Below are positions 16,963-26,586 of a stretch of 44,927 bases of DNA, one piece after another (position 1 is the stretch's first letter; each line of letters starts with the position of its first letter). Source of the DNA: Bradyrhizobium sp. SRL28 (GTDB taxonomy: Bacteria; Pseudomonadota; Alphaproteobacteria; Rhizobiales; Xanthobacteraceae); the NCBI RefSeq assembly GCF_018596315.1, contig NZ_JAHEAG010000043.1, forward strand, positions 1 to 44,927, given 5' to 3'. Under the pieces are notes generated by a model, which was given only the letters and a program-made list of their open reading frames with translations, made no database searches and was not told the origin of the DNA. The position numbers and the translations under genes are program-made.

Positions 16963-19900
16963 GGATGAAAGTGTCGCGAGCTCTTCCGAATTCGCTGATC
17001 GTCTGCAACAGCTCCTGTTGCAATACCGTGCAAAGATTGCGGGTCACCTCATAACCGACCTGGGTTGGATTATACGTCGTTTCGATCTGGAGATGGCCGG
17101 CTTGATATCCGACATCGAACCAGAAGAGGTGAATCATGGCCGCTTCATCCATGTCTGCGCCGATCCAGAGTGGAGAAGGTTCCTTGGCTAAGAGACGGCG
17201 TGGAAAATGGCGCTGCAAACCCGCTCGATAATTCAATCCAATTCTGGGTAAGGGCAGGCGATCGATCCGGCTCCGCACGGCTGGATCTCGGTTTAGGAAT
17301 TTCATGGCCCGAAAGCCTATTCCCCTGCGCGGCAGGGCATTGCGCTGGCGGTATATTGAACGAGCACGATCGGGACGGGGCTCCGTTCCGGTGAGACTCA
17401 AGGGAAGCGGAACGAGCTCGCTGATATGGCCGATGATCTGAGATGGATCGAGATCGTCAAACAGCCGACCTCGGATTGAGGTAAGGCTATCAATCCAGAG
17501 CGAATAGTTGCCGAAAACGCGTCCAAAGGCGCCAGATATGGCGGCAAGAAACACATCAAAGTCCTGACAATGTGCCAATCTGGCTGCAATATTGAGGAGA
17601 TCAGCTGTCGCTTCTTTGTCAATCTCGAGATGGTACTTGGCCTGATCTTCCCAAAGGGATCGGCAATTCGCCTCATCGATGCGACCTTCAAGGCGTGCAT
17701 GGTGAAGCTCTCTCGCGGTCACTTTCGAAAAGCTCGCGCCGTCCGATGAAGTGTCGCTGACGTGCAAATTGAACTGATGGTAGTCAATCCTCTCCCAGTA
17801 TTCGAGTTCGGCTGGCGCTTCGCTGTTGGCGTAGTGCTCAAGGCGCTTCAACCATGGAGAGAGCATTTGTATGTTCTCGGGACCACTCACGGCGTGGCCT
17901 GAGGCAAGGGCGTTGTACGCCCCATCCAATGCTTCCAGGAACAGTCGATAGCCTATCCCGTCCGCTACAAAATGATGCATCAGGACCAGCAGGTAGTAAT
18001 CGCCACTTTGCGATGTGCGGAACACCGTGACGTTAACAAGAGGCGTCTGGCCGTCAAACCGAAAGGTATGTTGACGTCTTGCTGAGACGCTCTCGATTGC
18101 CTTACGCTGCTGTAGGTCGGTCATTCCGACAAGGTTGATCTCCTCCACGAGGCGCTCGGCCACGGAAGGTCCGATTGTCAGACGTAGACCATCGTCAGTT
18201 CGGGCAATACGGAGTCTGAGACCTTCGTGCCTATCCATGACATGGGCAAGGGCGCGCTCCAGGATTCGGATATTCAGGACGCCGCCGGGCAAGAAGAACA
18301 GATCGCCGATGTTGAAATGCTCATCGAAGCCGACAAGACGGTTCCAAGATGAGATTGCCGGGATAACTGGCAATGAGGCATCCGCGGAAGGCAAGGTATG
18401 GAGTGTAACCGCCGCTCCGTCTGCCGCCAATTCCCTGATGGTCGGTGTTCGATAGAGTTGGTCGACAGTGAGATTCAGTCCGGCTTTGCGCGCCAGCGTG
18501 ACGCAGCGCACGCTCAGAAGAGAGTCTCCGCCGATATCAAAAAAGCTCTGATCGATTCCGACCCACTTGGCGACTAATAGATCCTGCCAGATCCCAGCAA
18601 GAATACGCTCCTTCCTCGTGCGTGGCTCAACAGATGGAACAGGCCCGACCTCGCGGTAAGGAACGGACGATAGGCGAGCACGATCGATCTTTCCGCTCGC
18701 GGTAAGGGGGATAGTGTCAACCAAACGGAAGGCGGCGGGAATCATGTAGGACGGCAATGTGTGGCGCAGGTGGGTGACAATATCTCCAGAGCTTAGACTG
18801 TCGCGAGCCGGAACCACGCTAGCCGTCAAGCGACGATGGTCATCCACGCCTTCTGCGAGGACCGCGGCCTTTGCGATTGCGGGATGAGACTCAAGGGCCG
18901 TTTCGACCTCCTCCAGCTCGATGCGAAAGCCCCGTACTTTGATCTGGTTGTCCGATCGGCCGCAAATCTTGAGAAGGCCGCTGGTTGAGATACGGGCGAT
19001 ATCGCCACTTCGATAAAGAACGCTGTATTGTCCGTCATCATACGGATTCGGCACGAAACAGCGGTTGGTCCGATCTTGATCCCGCCAGTACCCAGCGCTC
19101 ACGCAGCGTCCCGCGATGCAGAGTTCGCCGGCGACTCCGACAGGGACTCTCTTCAACTGTGCATCGAGCACGTAGAGTTTGACGTTATCGATTGGGCGCC
19201 CAACAGGGATGAGCGACGAGCCGTCGTAGGCACCCGATGTTTCGTAGACTGCTGCATTGGATGCACATTCCGTAGCACCATAGAAGTTCCACAACGGCAC
19301 GTCCGGGAAATACGCGTGCCAGCGACCCGGGAGCGAGGAAGGCATCGGTTCGGCGCTGCTCGTGACCAACCGCAAGGCGGTCGGTCGCGGGTGCCGTTCT
19401 TGGGAAGCAATGAGGCCGGATAGGAGCGGCGGCGAGGCAAATAAGTGTGTCACGCGACGTCTCGCCAACGTGCACAACAACAGATCTGGATCCAGCAACT
19501 GCTCTTGGGTCAAGATCAGCGCGGGCACACCTCTCAGAAGCCCCCCAAAGTACTCCCATGCCGACGCAACAAGTGATGCGGACTTCTGGACAACCATCAC
19601 GTCGGTACTGTCGAAGGGAAAGCGTCGCCACATCCAGTTCAGTCGATTGAGAATTGCCGATTCCGGTATAAGAACCCCCTTCGCCTTCCCGGTTGAGGAC
19701 GACGTGTATATGAGGCTCGCAATTCCCTGATCTGATGGTTTGTCGCTGCGCTCAAAATCGTGCACGGGCGCGCCGCACCCTTCAAGGGTCAATAGACGAA
19801 TCGACGGCACGTCAAAACCAAGATCAGAGGTATTTGCGTGAACCAAAAGCTTTGCCTGACTATCTCGCAGGATATGTTCGATCCGATCACGCGGATAATC

Positions 19901-22900
19901 CGGCGATATGGGGACAACAATGGACTGCAAGGCTCGTGCTGCAAGAATAACAGCGGCCACGTCAGGCGACCGGTCGACCAGCATGGCGACCATATCGCCA
20001 GCCCCCACGTCAGAAGCCCGCAGTAACAACCTGATAGCTGTTACGCGCTCACGCAGGTGGTCGAATGTGATCTCACCGAAATCACCAAAATATGCCACCT
20101 GGCTGCTATTAGAGACGCTGATTTGCTCGAACGCCTCGACAAGCGGACATTCAGTCTCATATGGCTGCGCCGAGCCATCCAGCGAGTCCAGCACAGTGAC
20201 GTCTGACGCGCTGAGGCAGCTCAGATCTTTAATGTGCGCAAGCGGCCTCTCAATGCAGGCTGCAATCAGACAGCGCAGATTGTCGGCCATGCGGACAATC
20301 AGATCACTGGAAAATATGTCTTCCGCATACGCTAGCTGGAGGGCAATTTCATCGCCGTGATCTTGTGCGTACAATGTCAGATCGAATTTTACATAGCCGG
20401 TCTCATATTCGCGGAATGTCAGATCCAACTCATGTTGGCCAAATGGCTCCGCGGCCTCGGAGTACATGTTAAACATGACCTGGAAGAGCGGTGATCGTTC
20501 AGCTTCGCGATATAGCCGGGTATCCCTTACCATCCAGCCGAACGGATATGCCGAATTTGCGATGGCATCGCTGACCAGGCCCTGGATGCGCATGGCATGA
20601 ACCGCAAAGGACTGGCCGACATCGATCGCGGTGCGGATTGGCAGCATATTCAGGAAAAAGCCAACAATTTCGGCGCTGCCAGGTTGATCCCGTACGACGT
20701 GCGGTATGCCGACGATAATATCGTCTTGGCCGCTATACATCCGCAGCAGCAGCTTGAAGCACGCGAGGAGTGTTGTCGACGTGGTGCACCTATGTCGGCG
20801 CGCAAACTCCCGTACCTGATTGGAGAGCTCGCTGCCAAGCAGCACCGCATGCGAGGCGCCGCGGTAGGAATTTGTCTGCGGCCGCGCTCGTCCCGTTCCA
20901 AGCGAAAGCACCGGCGGATCATCGCCAATCTGACGACGCCAATAGCTACGCTGGTTGGCCAGCGCCTCTGAAGTAGCGTGTTGTGTTTCCCAGACCGCGT
21001 AGGTCGAGAGTGACGCGCGGTTCTCTGGCAAAAACGCCGCGGCATCTACGTACCTTTGTCGAAGGTCCCTGAGTAGAACAGAGATCGACCAGGCATCGAT
21101 GATAATTTCGTGAGCGGTGATCAGTATGAGATGGTTGTCAGGGCCAAAACGGATCATGCGCGCGCGAAAAAGATGGCCTTGGCTGAGATCGAAGCTGCCG
21201 TTCAGCTCTGTTCGCCGTAACTCTGCGACCAGCTCCTCAGCTTCCTGCGCCGTGAGATGAGATGCATCAGCCAATTCAAGGCTTGCGTATTGCGGAGCAT
21301 CAAAAAGCTGAACCGGACCGTCCTCGTCGATAAAGCGTGCCGAAAGTGCCTGATGGGAATGGACGACATCGGTCCAGGCGCGATTGAACGCCGCCAGATC
21401 GATCATGCCCCTTATCCGCAGGCCGCCTTGAATGATGTAGTTCCTGGCAGACGGATCGAGCTGCGAGAGAAACCATAGGTGCTCCTGAACTCGCGTCAGA
21501 GGCGATCGCATAAACTTTCCGTACGTCGGGGCTGTGCGCGGTTTGGAGCCGACCCCGGCCGAGATCGAAGCCGCAAGTGATCGGATCGTTCCATTGAGGA
21601 CTAGCCTGAAATCCGTTCTCACTTCGAGCTGGGTCTGCAACTGGCCCAATATGAGCATTGCCCGGAGCGAGTCTCCGCCGAGGCTTATGAACTGGTCCTT
21701 CACGCCAATGTTCTCAATACGCAGAACGCCGGCCCAAATTTGACGCAGCTGGGCTTCGAGCTCTGTTTGCGGCTCCTCGAATGGCGTCGACAATGCAGGG
21801 CGAACACTGGTCGGGTCCGGCAATGCCCCAAAATCGACCTTTCCGTTTCTGGTCAGTGGAATACTGGCGAGGTGGATGATCCTTTCTGGGAGCATGTAGG
21901 TGGGAAGCGCTTCGGCAAGAAAGTTCTGAAGCTCCCCTTCCGTCACTTCAGCCGGAGCTGACACGTACGCGATGAGTCGTCTCGATCCGGTTTCCCCCTC
22001 GGCCCTGGTTATATCTCTCGCCATAAGCTTTACGCCTGCGCAGACGGAGGCGACCGCGACGGCGCCACGTACCAAATGATGAGCGGCGAGGCGGGCCTCG
22101 ATTTCTCCCAGCTCAATTCTGTGCCCGCGGATTTTGACCTGACGGTCCCGTCGACCAAGACATTCCAAAAGGCCATCGGAACGAACGCGCCCGAGATCAC
22201 CTGTCCTGTATAGACGCTGGAACGACGGGTCGTTTGAGAACGGGTTTGGCCCAAAGGCGTCCTTGGTGCGAACATCATCATTGACGTAACCAGCAGCGAC
22301 ACCAACGCCGCTAACACAGATTTCGCCGATCTCTCCCGTGTTGCACAGCCGCGGTCCGTCGGCGACATAAACCTCAAGATTAGAAATCGGTTTGCCGATC
22401 GGCACATAAGGGTCAGCCAGCGCAGGCGCTACGGAAACCAGATGATGCGTAACGCCGTCCGCGCACTCGGTCGGCCCGTAATGATTGAGAATGGGCACCC
22501 GGGGATATAAGGCAAGCCACGCACGCGCCAGTCCGGGTGTTAGAGGTTCTCCGACCGTTGAAATAATCCGAAAACTGTCCAGAGCTCGCTCAGCCGCCGC
22601 AAGCGACTGCAGATATTCAACAAATATTGCAAGCATCGACGGAACGAATTGAACAACCGTCACGCCGTATCCTTGAATTGCTTTGAGAAGGGATACTGGC
22701 GATTTCAGTGTCGCATCATCAATGATCGCGATACAGCCTCCGACGCAAAGCCCTGCCAGAAGCTGCCACAGCGAGATGTCAAAGCAGTGCGATGCCGTCT
22801 GCGCGATGCAATCCGTCCGAGTGAGGGTTAGGGCATCAATCTTTGCCACCAAATGATTGTTTAGGGCTGCGCGCTCGATCATTGCGCCTTTAGGCTTGCC

Positions 22901-23524
22901 CGTCGAACCCGACGTAAACAGAATGTAGGCGAGTCCATCCTCGCGCGATGGTGGCACAACAGGCGAAGTCTGGCCCTCGCGCAGCGCCGCCTCTATCGCC
23001 ATGAATTGCGTGGTGCCTTTGCTGCTCGCCTGAAATAGGCTGAGCGAATCCGGCTGGTCTGGGCCAATAATCAGCGCGCAGCGACTCTGCTCGATCATGA
23101 ATGATGTGCGCGAAGCCGGTAACGATGGATCGAGCGGCAGGTACGTTGCTCCAGCCCTCAAAATTGCAACTACCGCCGTCGCCCAGTCGAGGTCCCGCTC
23201 ACCCCAATAGCCAACGACTAAGCGGTCAGCGCCCCGCTCTCGTAACGTCCTTGCGAGGGCATCCGATCTTAATCGCAGCGCTTTGTAGGTGAGTTCGTCT
23301 GCGCCGTACCTCAGCGCAACCCTCTCCGGATCCGATCTCGCAACGCGATCGATCGCCGAGATCGCGTCGGTCGGTTGACGTTCTACAAGCGGATTTTTGC
23401 CTGATCGATTTTCCGCAGGCAACGCGTCCCGCCATTCGTCGCCTTCTGCGGCACTTAAAGTAGAATACCGAGGATCCTCGGTTGAGGGTGTCCATTGCGT
23501 AACCACCCTGGTGCTGCCAGTCAT
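16955..23524 (-). CDS. Two-module non-ribosomal peptide synthetase (A-T-C-A-T-C)
   Basis: Domains along the 2189 residues: A1 about 65-560 (A3 'FTSGSTGKPKG' near 200, 'NHYGPTE' near 350, 'YRTGDLG' near 440), T1 with 'GGDSL' near 617, C1 about 675-1110, A2 about 1140-1610 ('YTSSSTGKAKG' near 1275, 'FYGATE' near 1415, 'YRSGD' near 1505), T2 'GGDSL' near 1668, and C2 about 1720-2185 with an intact 'HHFVADG' near 1852. There is no thioesterase or reductase. C1 reads H805-E-I-I-I-D-A811, so the catalytic second His of HHxxxDG is Glu. By manual alignment A1 keeps the Asp that binds the amino group, whereas A2 has Val there, pointing to a substrate that is not a normal alpha-amino acid. The predicted product is a dipeptide-like compound released through C2. 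The exporter gene is coupled downstream; no MbtH or PPTase gene is near. Confidence 0.93.
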   Translation of the reverse strand: MTGSTRVVTQWTPSTEDPRYSTLSAAEGDEWRDALPAENRSGKNPLVERQPTDAISAIDRVARSDPERVALRYGADELTYKALRLRSDALARTLRERGADRLVVGYWGERDLDWATAVVAILRAGATYLPLDPSLPASRTSFMIEQSRCALIIGPDQPDSLSLFQASSKGTTQFMAIEAALREGQTSPVVPPSREDGLAYILFTSGSTGKPKGAMIERAALNNHLVAKIDALTLTRTDCIAQTASHCFDISLWQLLAGLCVGGCIAIIDDATLKSPVSLLKAIQGYGVTVVQFVPSMLAIFVEYLQSLAAAERALDSFRIISTVGEPLTPGLARAWLALYPRVPILNHYGPTECADGVTHHLVSVAPALADPYVPIGKPISNLEVYVADGPRLCNTGEIGEICVSGVGVAAGYVNDDVRTKDAFGPNPFSNDPSFQRLYRTGDLGRVRSDGLLECLGRRDRQVKIRGHRIELGEIEARLAAHHLVRGAVAVASVCAGVKLMARDITRAEGETGSRRLIAYVSAPAEVTEGELQNFLAEALPTYMLPERIIHLASIPLTRNGKVDFGALPDPTSVRPALSTPFEEPQTELEAQLRQIWAGVLRIENIGVKDQFISLGGDSLRAMLILGQLQTQLEVRTDFRLVLNGTIRSLAASISAGVGSKPRTAPTYGKFMRSPLTRVQEHLWFLSQLDPSARNYIIQGGLRIRGMIDLAAFNRAWTDVVHSHQALSARFIDEDGPVQLFDAPQYASLELADASHLTAQEAEELVAELRRTELNGSFDLSQGHLFRARMIRFGPDNHLILITAHEIIIDAWSISVLLRDLRQRYVDAAAFLPENRASLSTYAVWETQHATSEALANQRSYWRRQIGDDPPVLSLGTGRARPQTNSYRGASHAVLLGSELSNQVREFARRHRCTTSTTLLACFKLLLRMYSGQDDIIVGIPHVVRDQPGSAEIVGFFLNMLPIRTAIDVGQSFAVHAMRIQGLVSDAIANSAYPFGWMVRDTRLYREAERSPLFQVMFNMYSEAAEPFGQHELDLTFREYETGYVKFDLTLYAQDHGDEIALQLAYAEDIFSSDLIVRMADNLRCLIAACIERPLAHIKDLSCLSASDVTVLDSLDGSAQPYETECPLVEAFEQISVSNSSQVAYFGDFGEITFDHLRERVTAIRLLLRASDVGAGDMVAMLVDRSPDVAAVILAARALQSIVVPISPDYPRDRIEHILRDSQAKLLVHANTSDLGFDVPSIRLLTLEGCGAPVHDFERSDKPSDQGIASLIYTSSSTGKAKGVLIPESAILNRLNWMWRRFPFDSTDVMVVQKSASLVASAWEYFGGLLRGVPALILTQEQLLDPDLLLCTLARRRVTHLFASPPLLSGLIASQERHPRPTALRLVTSSAEPMPSSLPGRWHAYFPDVPLWNFYGATECASNAAVYETSGAYDGSSLIPVGRPIDNVKLYVLDAQLKRVPVGVAGELCIAGRCVSAGYWRDQDRTNRCFVPNPYDDGQYSVLYRSGDIARISTSGLLKICGRSDNQIKVRGFRIELEEVETALESHPAIAKAAVLAEGVDDHRRLTASVVPARDSLSSGDIVTHLRHTLPSYMIPAAFRLVDTIPLTASGKIDRARLSSVPYREVGPVPSVEPRTRKERILAGIWQDLLVAKWVGIDQSFFDIGGDSLLSVRCVTLARKAGLNLTVDQLYRTPTIRELAADGAAVTLHTLPSADASLPVIPAISSWNRLVGFDEHFNIGDLFFLPGGVLNIRILERALAHVMDRHEGLRLRIARTDDGLRLTIGPSVAERLVEEINLVGMTDLQQRKAIESVSARRQHTFRFDGQTPLVNVTVFRTSQSGDYYLLVLMHHFVADGIGYRLFLEALDGAYNALASGHAVSGPENIQMLSPWLKRLEHYANSEAPAELEYWERIDYHQFNLHVSDTSSDGASFSKVTARELHHARLEGRIDEANCRSLWEDQAKYHLEIDKEATADLLNIAARLAHCQDFDVFLAAISGAFGRVFGNYSLWIDSLTSIRGRLFDDLDPSQIIGHISELVPLPLSLTGTEPRPDRARSIYRQRNALPRRGIGFRAMKFLNRDPAVRSRIDRLPLPRIGLNYRAGLQRHFPRRLLAKEPSPLWIGADMDEAAMIHLFWFDVGYQAGHLQIETTYNPTQVGYEVTRNLCTVLQQELLQTISEFGRARDTFIHE

Positions 23525-24745
23525 GGTGTGCCGTTTTGTCCGTTTCTTAGCTTCTCGTCCTTTGCGTTCACTACTGTTTCCTCGATGATCGGCAGGGGAA
23601 CACGGCCGGACGCTAGGGCCTCAAGCTGGCGTTGGCATCTACCGGATCTGGTAGTAGACACGCGGGTAGTCTGCATGGCGCCCGCAACCAAACCCGCCCA
23701 GGGACTCGCTCCGGCTTGTGATTTCTTGCATTTGTAGGCGCCTGGACAATGGTTTTGTGCGCTCCTCATGAAAGCGGATTTGGCGCTCGCCGGGCTGCAG
23801 GTCGCCTGCGGCGACCAAGCGGTAACATCGAATGTGCAAGAACCAACACAGAGGCGTGTTACCGTTTTCCACGAGGCCGGCGTTGTTTGTATAGCCGCCG
23901 AAGGGCAGTCGTTAAGCGCTCAAACGTGTTGACGCTCTTGGCTATAACGAGAGCTATGGGCGGCGTAACGAGTCGTGGGCGTGCAGAACCATCCACCGGG
24001 AGGTCCTTGGTCTGCTGATGTTCGCAGTCGTCCGCCTTGGTGCACACGAAAACGCGCTCAGAAACGTTTGCTGTGAACGGCAGGCGACGTCCAGTCTACC
24101 CGAAAGGGCGTACCGATACGGTTTCCGAACCGGAATTGAATTGCGGATGGCGCCTTCGCTTAGCCTCCACGAGACGCATGCTCGGTAACTCCCTTTCCTA
24201 GAGCAGAACCGATGCGAAGAATGTTGCAGCAAAGCCACTTAGCACTACGGCGAAGCCGGAGCCGGACTGTTATTATCACGCGGGTATTCGTGGTAAATTG
24301 GAAGACGCTGATGATGAGCCTTTCCTGCGCGTGTCGCGTTGCGTGATTGATCGCTCGTGGCGATTTTCCCACGAGCGGACTTCGACAACGCGCGGCATAG
24401 CAGGTGCGATTCCTGTGCGGGTAGACGGGTCTAGGGTCCAGGCCGGCTCCGCTCGTCGGTAATATCCATTGGCGTTCACCGTTTCCCAAGAGCCTCGATA
24501 GGTGAGATCGAAATTCTGTCCAGGCGAACAAAAGTCTCCTTCTACTGCTGCAGCGAAAAAGGCGACTTCCTGCTGCGCAGCATACTGTCGGACGCTACAG
24601 CGAGATTGTCAGCTTCAAGACCATTGTCCACAACCTGACGCATGAACCCGGTACGAAGTAACTGGAGACCCCTCAATTTCCAAGCGGCACGCTGCTTGCT
24701 TCAGTCGCGGTGCTATCACCGATGCCAGCTTGAAGGCGCTCGGTT
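23525..24745. other. Upstream region of the NRPS gene, no recognised gene
   Basis: About 1.2 kb separate the NRPS start from the porin remnant. The NRPS promoter should be at the left end on the minus strand; only a weak GGAC precedes its ATG. Short frames on both strands lack known features. A minus-strand frame around 24276-24479 (MNANGYYRRAEPAWTLDP...) has a fairly protein-like start but I cannot name it. No nod box, tts box or LuxR-type palindrome was found by eye. Confidence 0.45.
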
Positions 24746-24775
24746 GTGGATCGGGAAAGCGCCGCGGAGTGTTTG

Positions 24776-25274
24776 ATGCGATCTGGAGTTCGTTTTTGGG
24801 GAGCGACAACGATTGCGCTGGCGGCAAGCGGTGCAGCCAATTCGGCGGACCTTGAGCCAGCAGTACAACTGCCATCGGCCCTGTGGAGCTGGTCCGGAGG
24901 ATATATTGGCGGGCACGTAGGCGTTGGTTACGGCCAAAAATCCTTCAGTAATCCCTACGGTCCGTCAGTCTATGGCGGCGGCGTCGATACTCCTGTGTTC
25001 CTGGCAGGCGGCCAGATCGGCTACAACTGGCAGAAGAATAGCTGGGTGTTTGGCCTCAAACTCGATGCCAGCGGTGCTGTCTCCAACGGCACAGATGCCT
25101 GCCTCGCAGCCTCCGGCACAGTAATGAGCGCAAACTGCAAGGCAAGTCCAAACGTCTTTGTCCCCGGGGCCGGTCGCCTCGGTTACGCTTTTGGCGCGGA
25201 GGGCCACACGCTGGCCTACCTCAAGGGAGGCGTGGCTTGGCAAAGCAATCAAGGCGACGGCATCAATAACAACG
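24776..25274 (+). pseudogene. Outer-membrane beta-barrel (Omp25/31-like) protein, truncated by IS256
   Basis: From the ATG at 24776 there is a signal peptide ('ATTIALAASGAANSADL') followed by 'LWSWSGGYIGGHVGVGYGQ', the hallmark N-terminus of rhizobial Omp25/Omp31-like barrels. Alternating strands follow: 'GGQIGYNWQKNSWVFGLKLD' and 'GRLGYAFGAEGHTLAYLKGGVAW'. Similarity ends at about residue 165 in 'NNNEFG', where an IS256 transposase fragment begins. The C-terminal strands and the terminal Phe are missing, so it cannot fold as a normal barrel. Confidence 0.78.
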
Positions 25275-25835
25275 AGTTTGGCCGATGTCGGCGACGGCGC
25301 GCTCGACTTCTACAAGGCGCTCGACGAGGTCTTTCCCGGCACACGCCACCAGCGATGCTGGGTGCACAAGACTGTGAACGTCCAGGACAAGATCCACTCT
25401 CTGTGCAGGCCACCATGAAGAAGGATTTGCGCAAGGTCTATTGGGCGCGAACCGAGCGTCCGCCGAAGCGGCGATTGACGTCTTCGCCGAGAAGTATTGG
25501 GCCAAGCACGGCCGGGCGATCGAATGCCTGGTCAACGACCGCGACGCACTGCTGGCCTTCTACGATTTTCTTGCCGAACATTGGGATCACTTGCGCACCA
25601 CCACCAATCTCATCGAGAGCGTATTCGCCACGGGGCGATACAGGACCGTGCGGACGAAGGGCTCCTTGTCGCCAACCAACGCCAGGCCGATGGTGTTCAA
25701 GCTGGTGATCGCCGCATCAAGGACTTTGGCGGCGGCGGCTCAACAGCACAAATCAGTCGCCGAAGGTCGTCGCAGTTGTCAGTTTCAAGGACGGCATTGC
25801 GGGCATCCAAGTGCCGGCAAACCAAGCGCCTGATC
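25275..25835 (+). mobile_element. IS256-family transposase, 3' remnant
   Basis: Translations in two frames match the C-terminal half of IS256 transposases: 'VGDGALDFYKALDEVFPGTR', 'HQRCWVHKTVNV', 'MKKDLRKVYWA', 'AIDVFAEKYWAKH', 'LLAFYDFLAEHWDHLRTT' and 'ESVFATGRYRTVRTKGSLS'. A frame change near 25410-25440 and a missing N-terminal half make it inactive. The catalytic Glu region ('NLIESVFATGRYRT') is present. The left junction lies inside the porin gene. Confidence 0.82.
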
Positions 25836-25855
25836 ACCTCGTCGCCTAAATCCCG

Positions 25856-25870
25856 AATAGCTCAGCTATT
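25856..25870. promoter_or_regulatory. Small perfect hairpin before speD
   Basis: AATAGC-TCA-GCTATT forms a 6-bp stem with a 3-base loop 28 bases before the speD start. It could be an operator or mRNA hairpin, or chance. Confidence 0.3.
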
Positions 25871-25898
25871 GGGCCGATAATTCAATGGAGATTTCTTA

Positions 25899-26291
25899 AT
25901 GACTATTGATAATGAGAGGGAAGCCCCACCGGCTCTGTCGACCGGTGCGACGCATATGCTCATCGAGCTATGGGGAGCGAAGAACCTCGACGATCCGGCC
26001 ATTGCGGAAGACGCAATCCGAAAAGCCGTCCGCGCGGCGAGTGCGACATTACTCCACCTTCACGTTCATAAGTTTTGTCCGGGTCACGGCGTCTCCGCAA
26101 TAGCCTTGTTGGCTGAATCGCACATTACCCTACATACTTGGCCTGAGAGGTCCTACGCGGCCGCTGATATTTTCGTATGTGGCGACAGCGATCCTGCGAG
26201 CGCCGTGCCAGTTCTAGTTGAGGCCTTTCAGCCCGAAAAGTCTGACGTTCGCAGCTTCCGGAGAGGTGTGTCAATCAAGCCGACGCGTTGA
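25899..26291 (+). CDS. speD: S-adenosylmethionine decarboxylase proenzyme (bacterial class)
   Basis: The 130-residue product starts at an ATG with GGAG 8 bases upstream. It contains 'LLAESHITLHTWPE', the self-cleavage site of prokaryotic AdoMet decarboxylase. Cleavage between Glu73 and Ser74 turns Ser74 into the pyruvoyl cofactor. 'GHGVSAIALLAES' and 'ADIFVCGD' (Cys94, normally the proton donor) complete the active site. It supplies decarboxylated SAM for spermidine synthesis. No spermidine synthase gene follows in the window. The gene is complete, although flanked by an IS256 remnant and a short unknown frame. Confidence 0.92.
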   Translation: MTIDNEREAPPALSTGATHMLIELWGAKNLDDPAIAEDAIRKAVRAASATLLHLHVHKFCPGHGVSAIALLAESHITLHTWPERSYAAADIFVCGDSDPASAVPVLVEAFQPEKSDVRSFRRGVSIKPTR

Positions 26292-26296
26292 AGCAG

Positions 26297-26431
26297 ATGA
26301 TCGATCTCATTGGAATAGCCGATCATGTTTCCGACCGCCCGGGTGAGGTTATCGAGCTCACTGCCGCAATCGAAAAACATCTTGGGCTAACCTCTAGTAT
26401 GAAAGCTTCACCGCGAGGCTTTCGGGTGTGA
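26297..26431 (+). CDS. Unrecognised 44-residue frame after speD
   Basis: The ATG lies five bases after the speD stop. The product begins MIDLIGIADH and is rich in Glu and Ile over 'VIELTAAIEKHLGLTS', then ends with residues read from the opposite strand of the bolA remnant. It may be the start of a gene cut at the island/core junction. No family recognised. Confidence 0.3.
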   Translation: MIDLIGIADHVSDRPGEVIELTAAIEKHLGLTSSMKASPRGFRV

Positions 26432-26489
26432 AAGCTTCACGCAACTTGTTTATGATAACATCTTTGGTGCTCATGGCGGCGGCGGGCAT
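26394..26489 (-). pseudogene. bolA 5' fragment
   Basis: The minus-strand frame MPAAAMSTKDVIINKL REAFTPESLAV-type start (positions 26489 to about 26405) matches the N-terminal 30 residues of alphaproteobacterial BolA proteins. It then ends with 'KLSY' and a stop. The DNA of 'REAFT' and of 'VKLSY' share the 12-mer GTGAAGCTTTCA, so the break lies at a short direct repeat. The His-containing rest of BolA is absent. It is divergent from the J-domain gene, as in core genomes. Confidence 0.65.
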
Positions 26490-26586
26490 AATTTGGCATC
26501 CGCTTTCCGTCAATGGCGTAGTCGAAGGAGAGGTATTCGCAATGTCAGGACTTGAAGCGTTTAGTATTGCGTAGTCAAAGTCAGCC

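Noticed and set aside
25284..25708. 320-residue fusion of porin and downstream sequence read as one protein
   Set aside because: The part after 25275 is out of frame with clear IS256 transposase sequence and has no protein character of its own.
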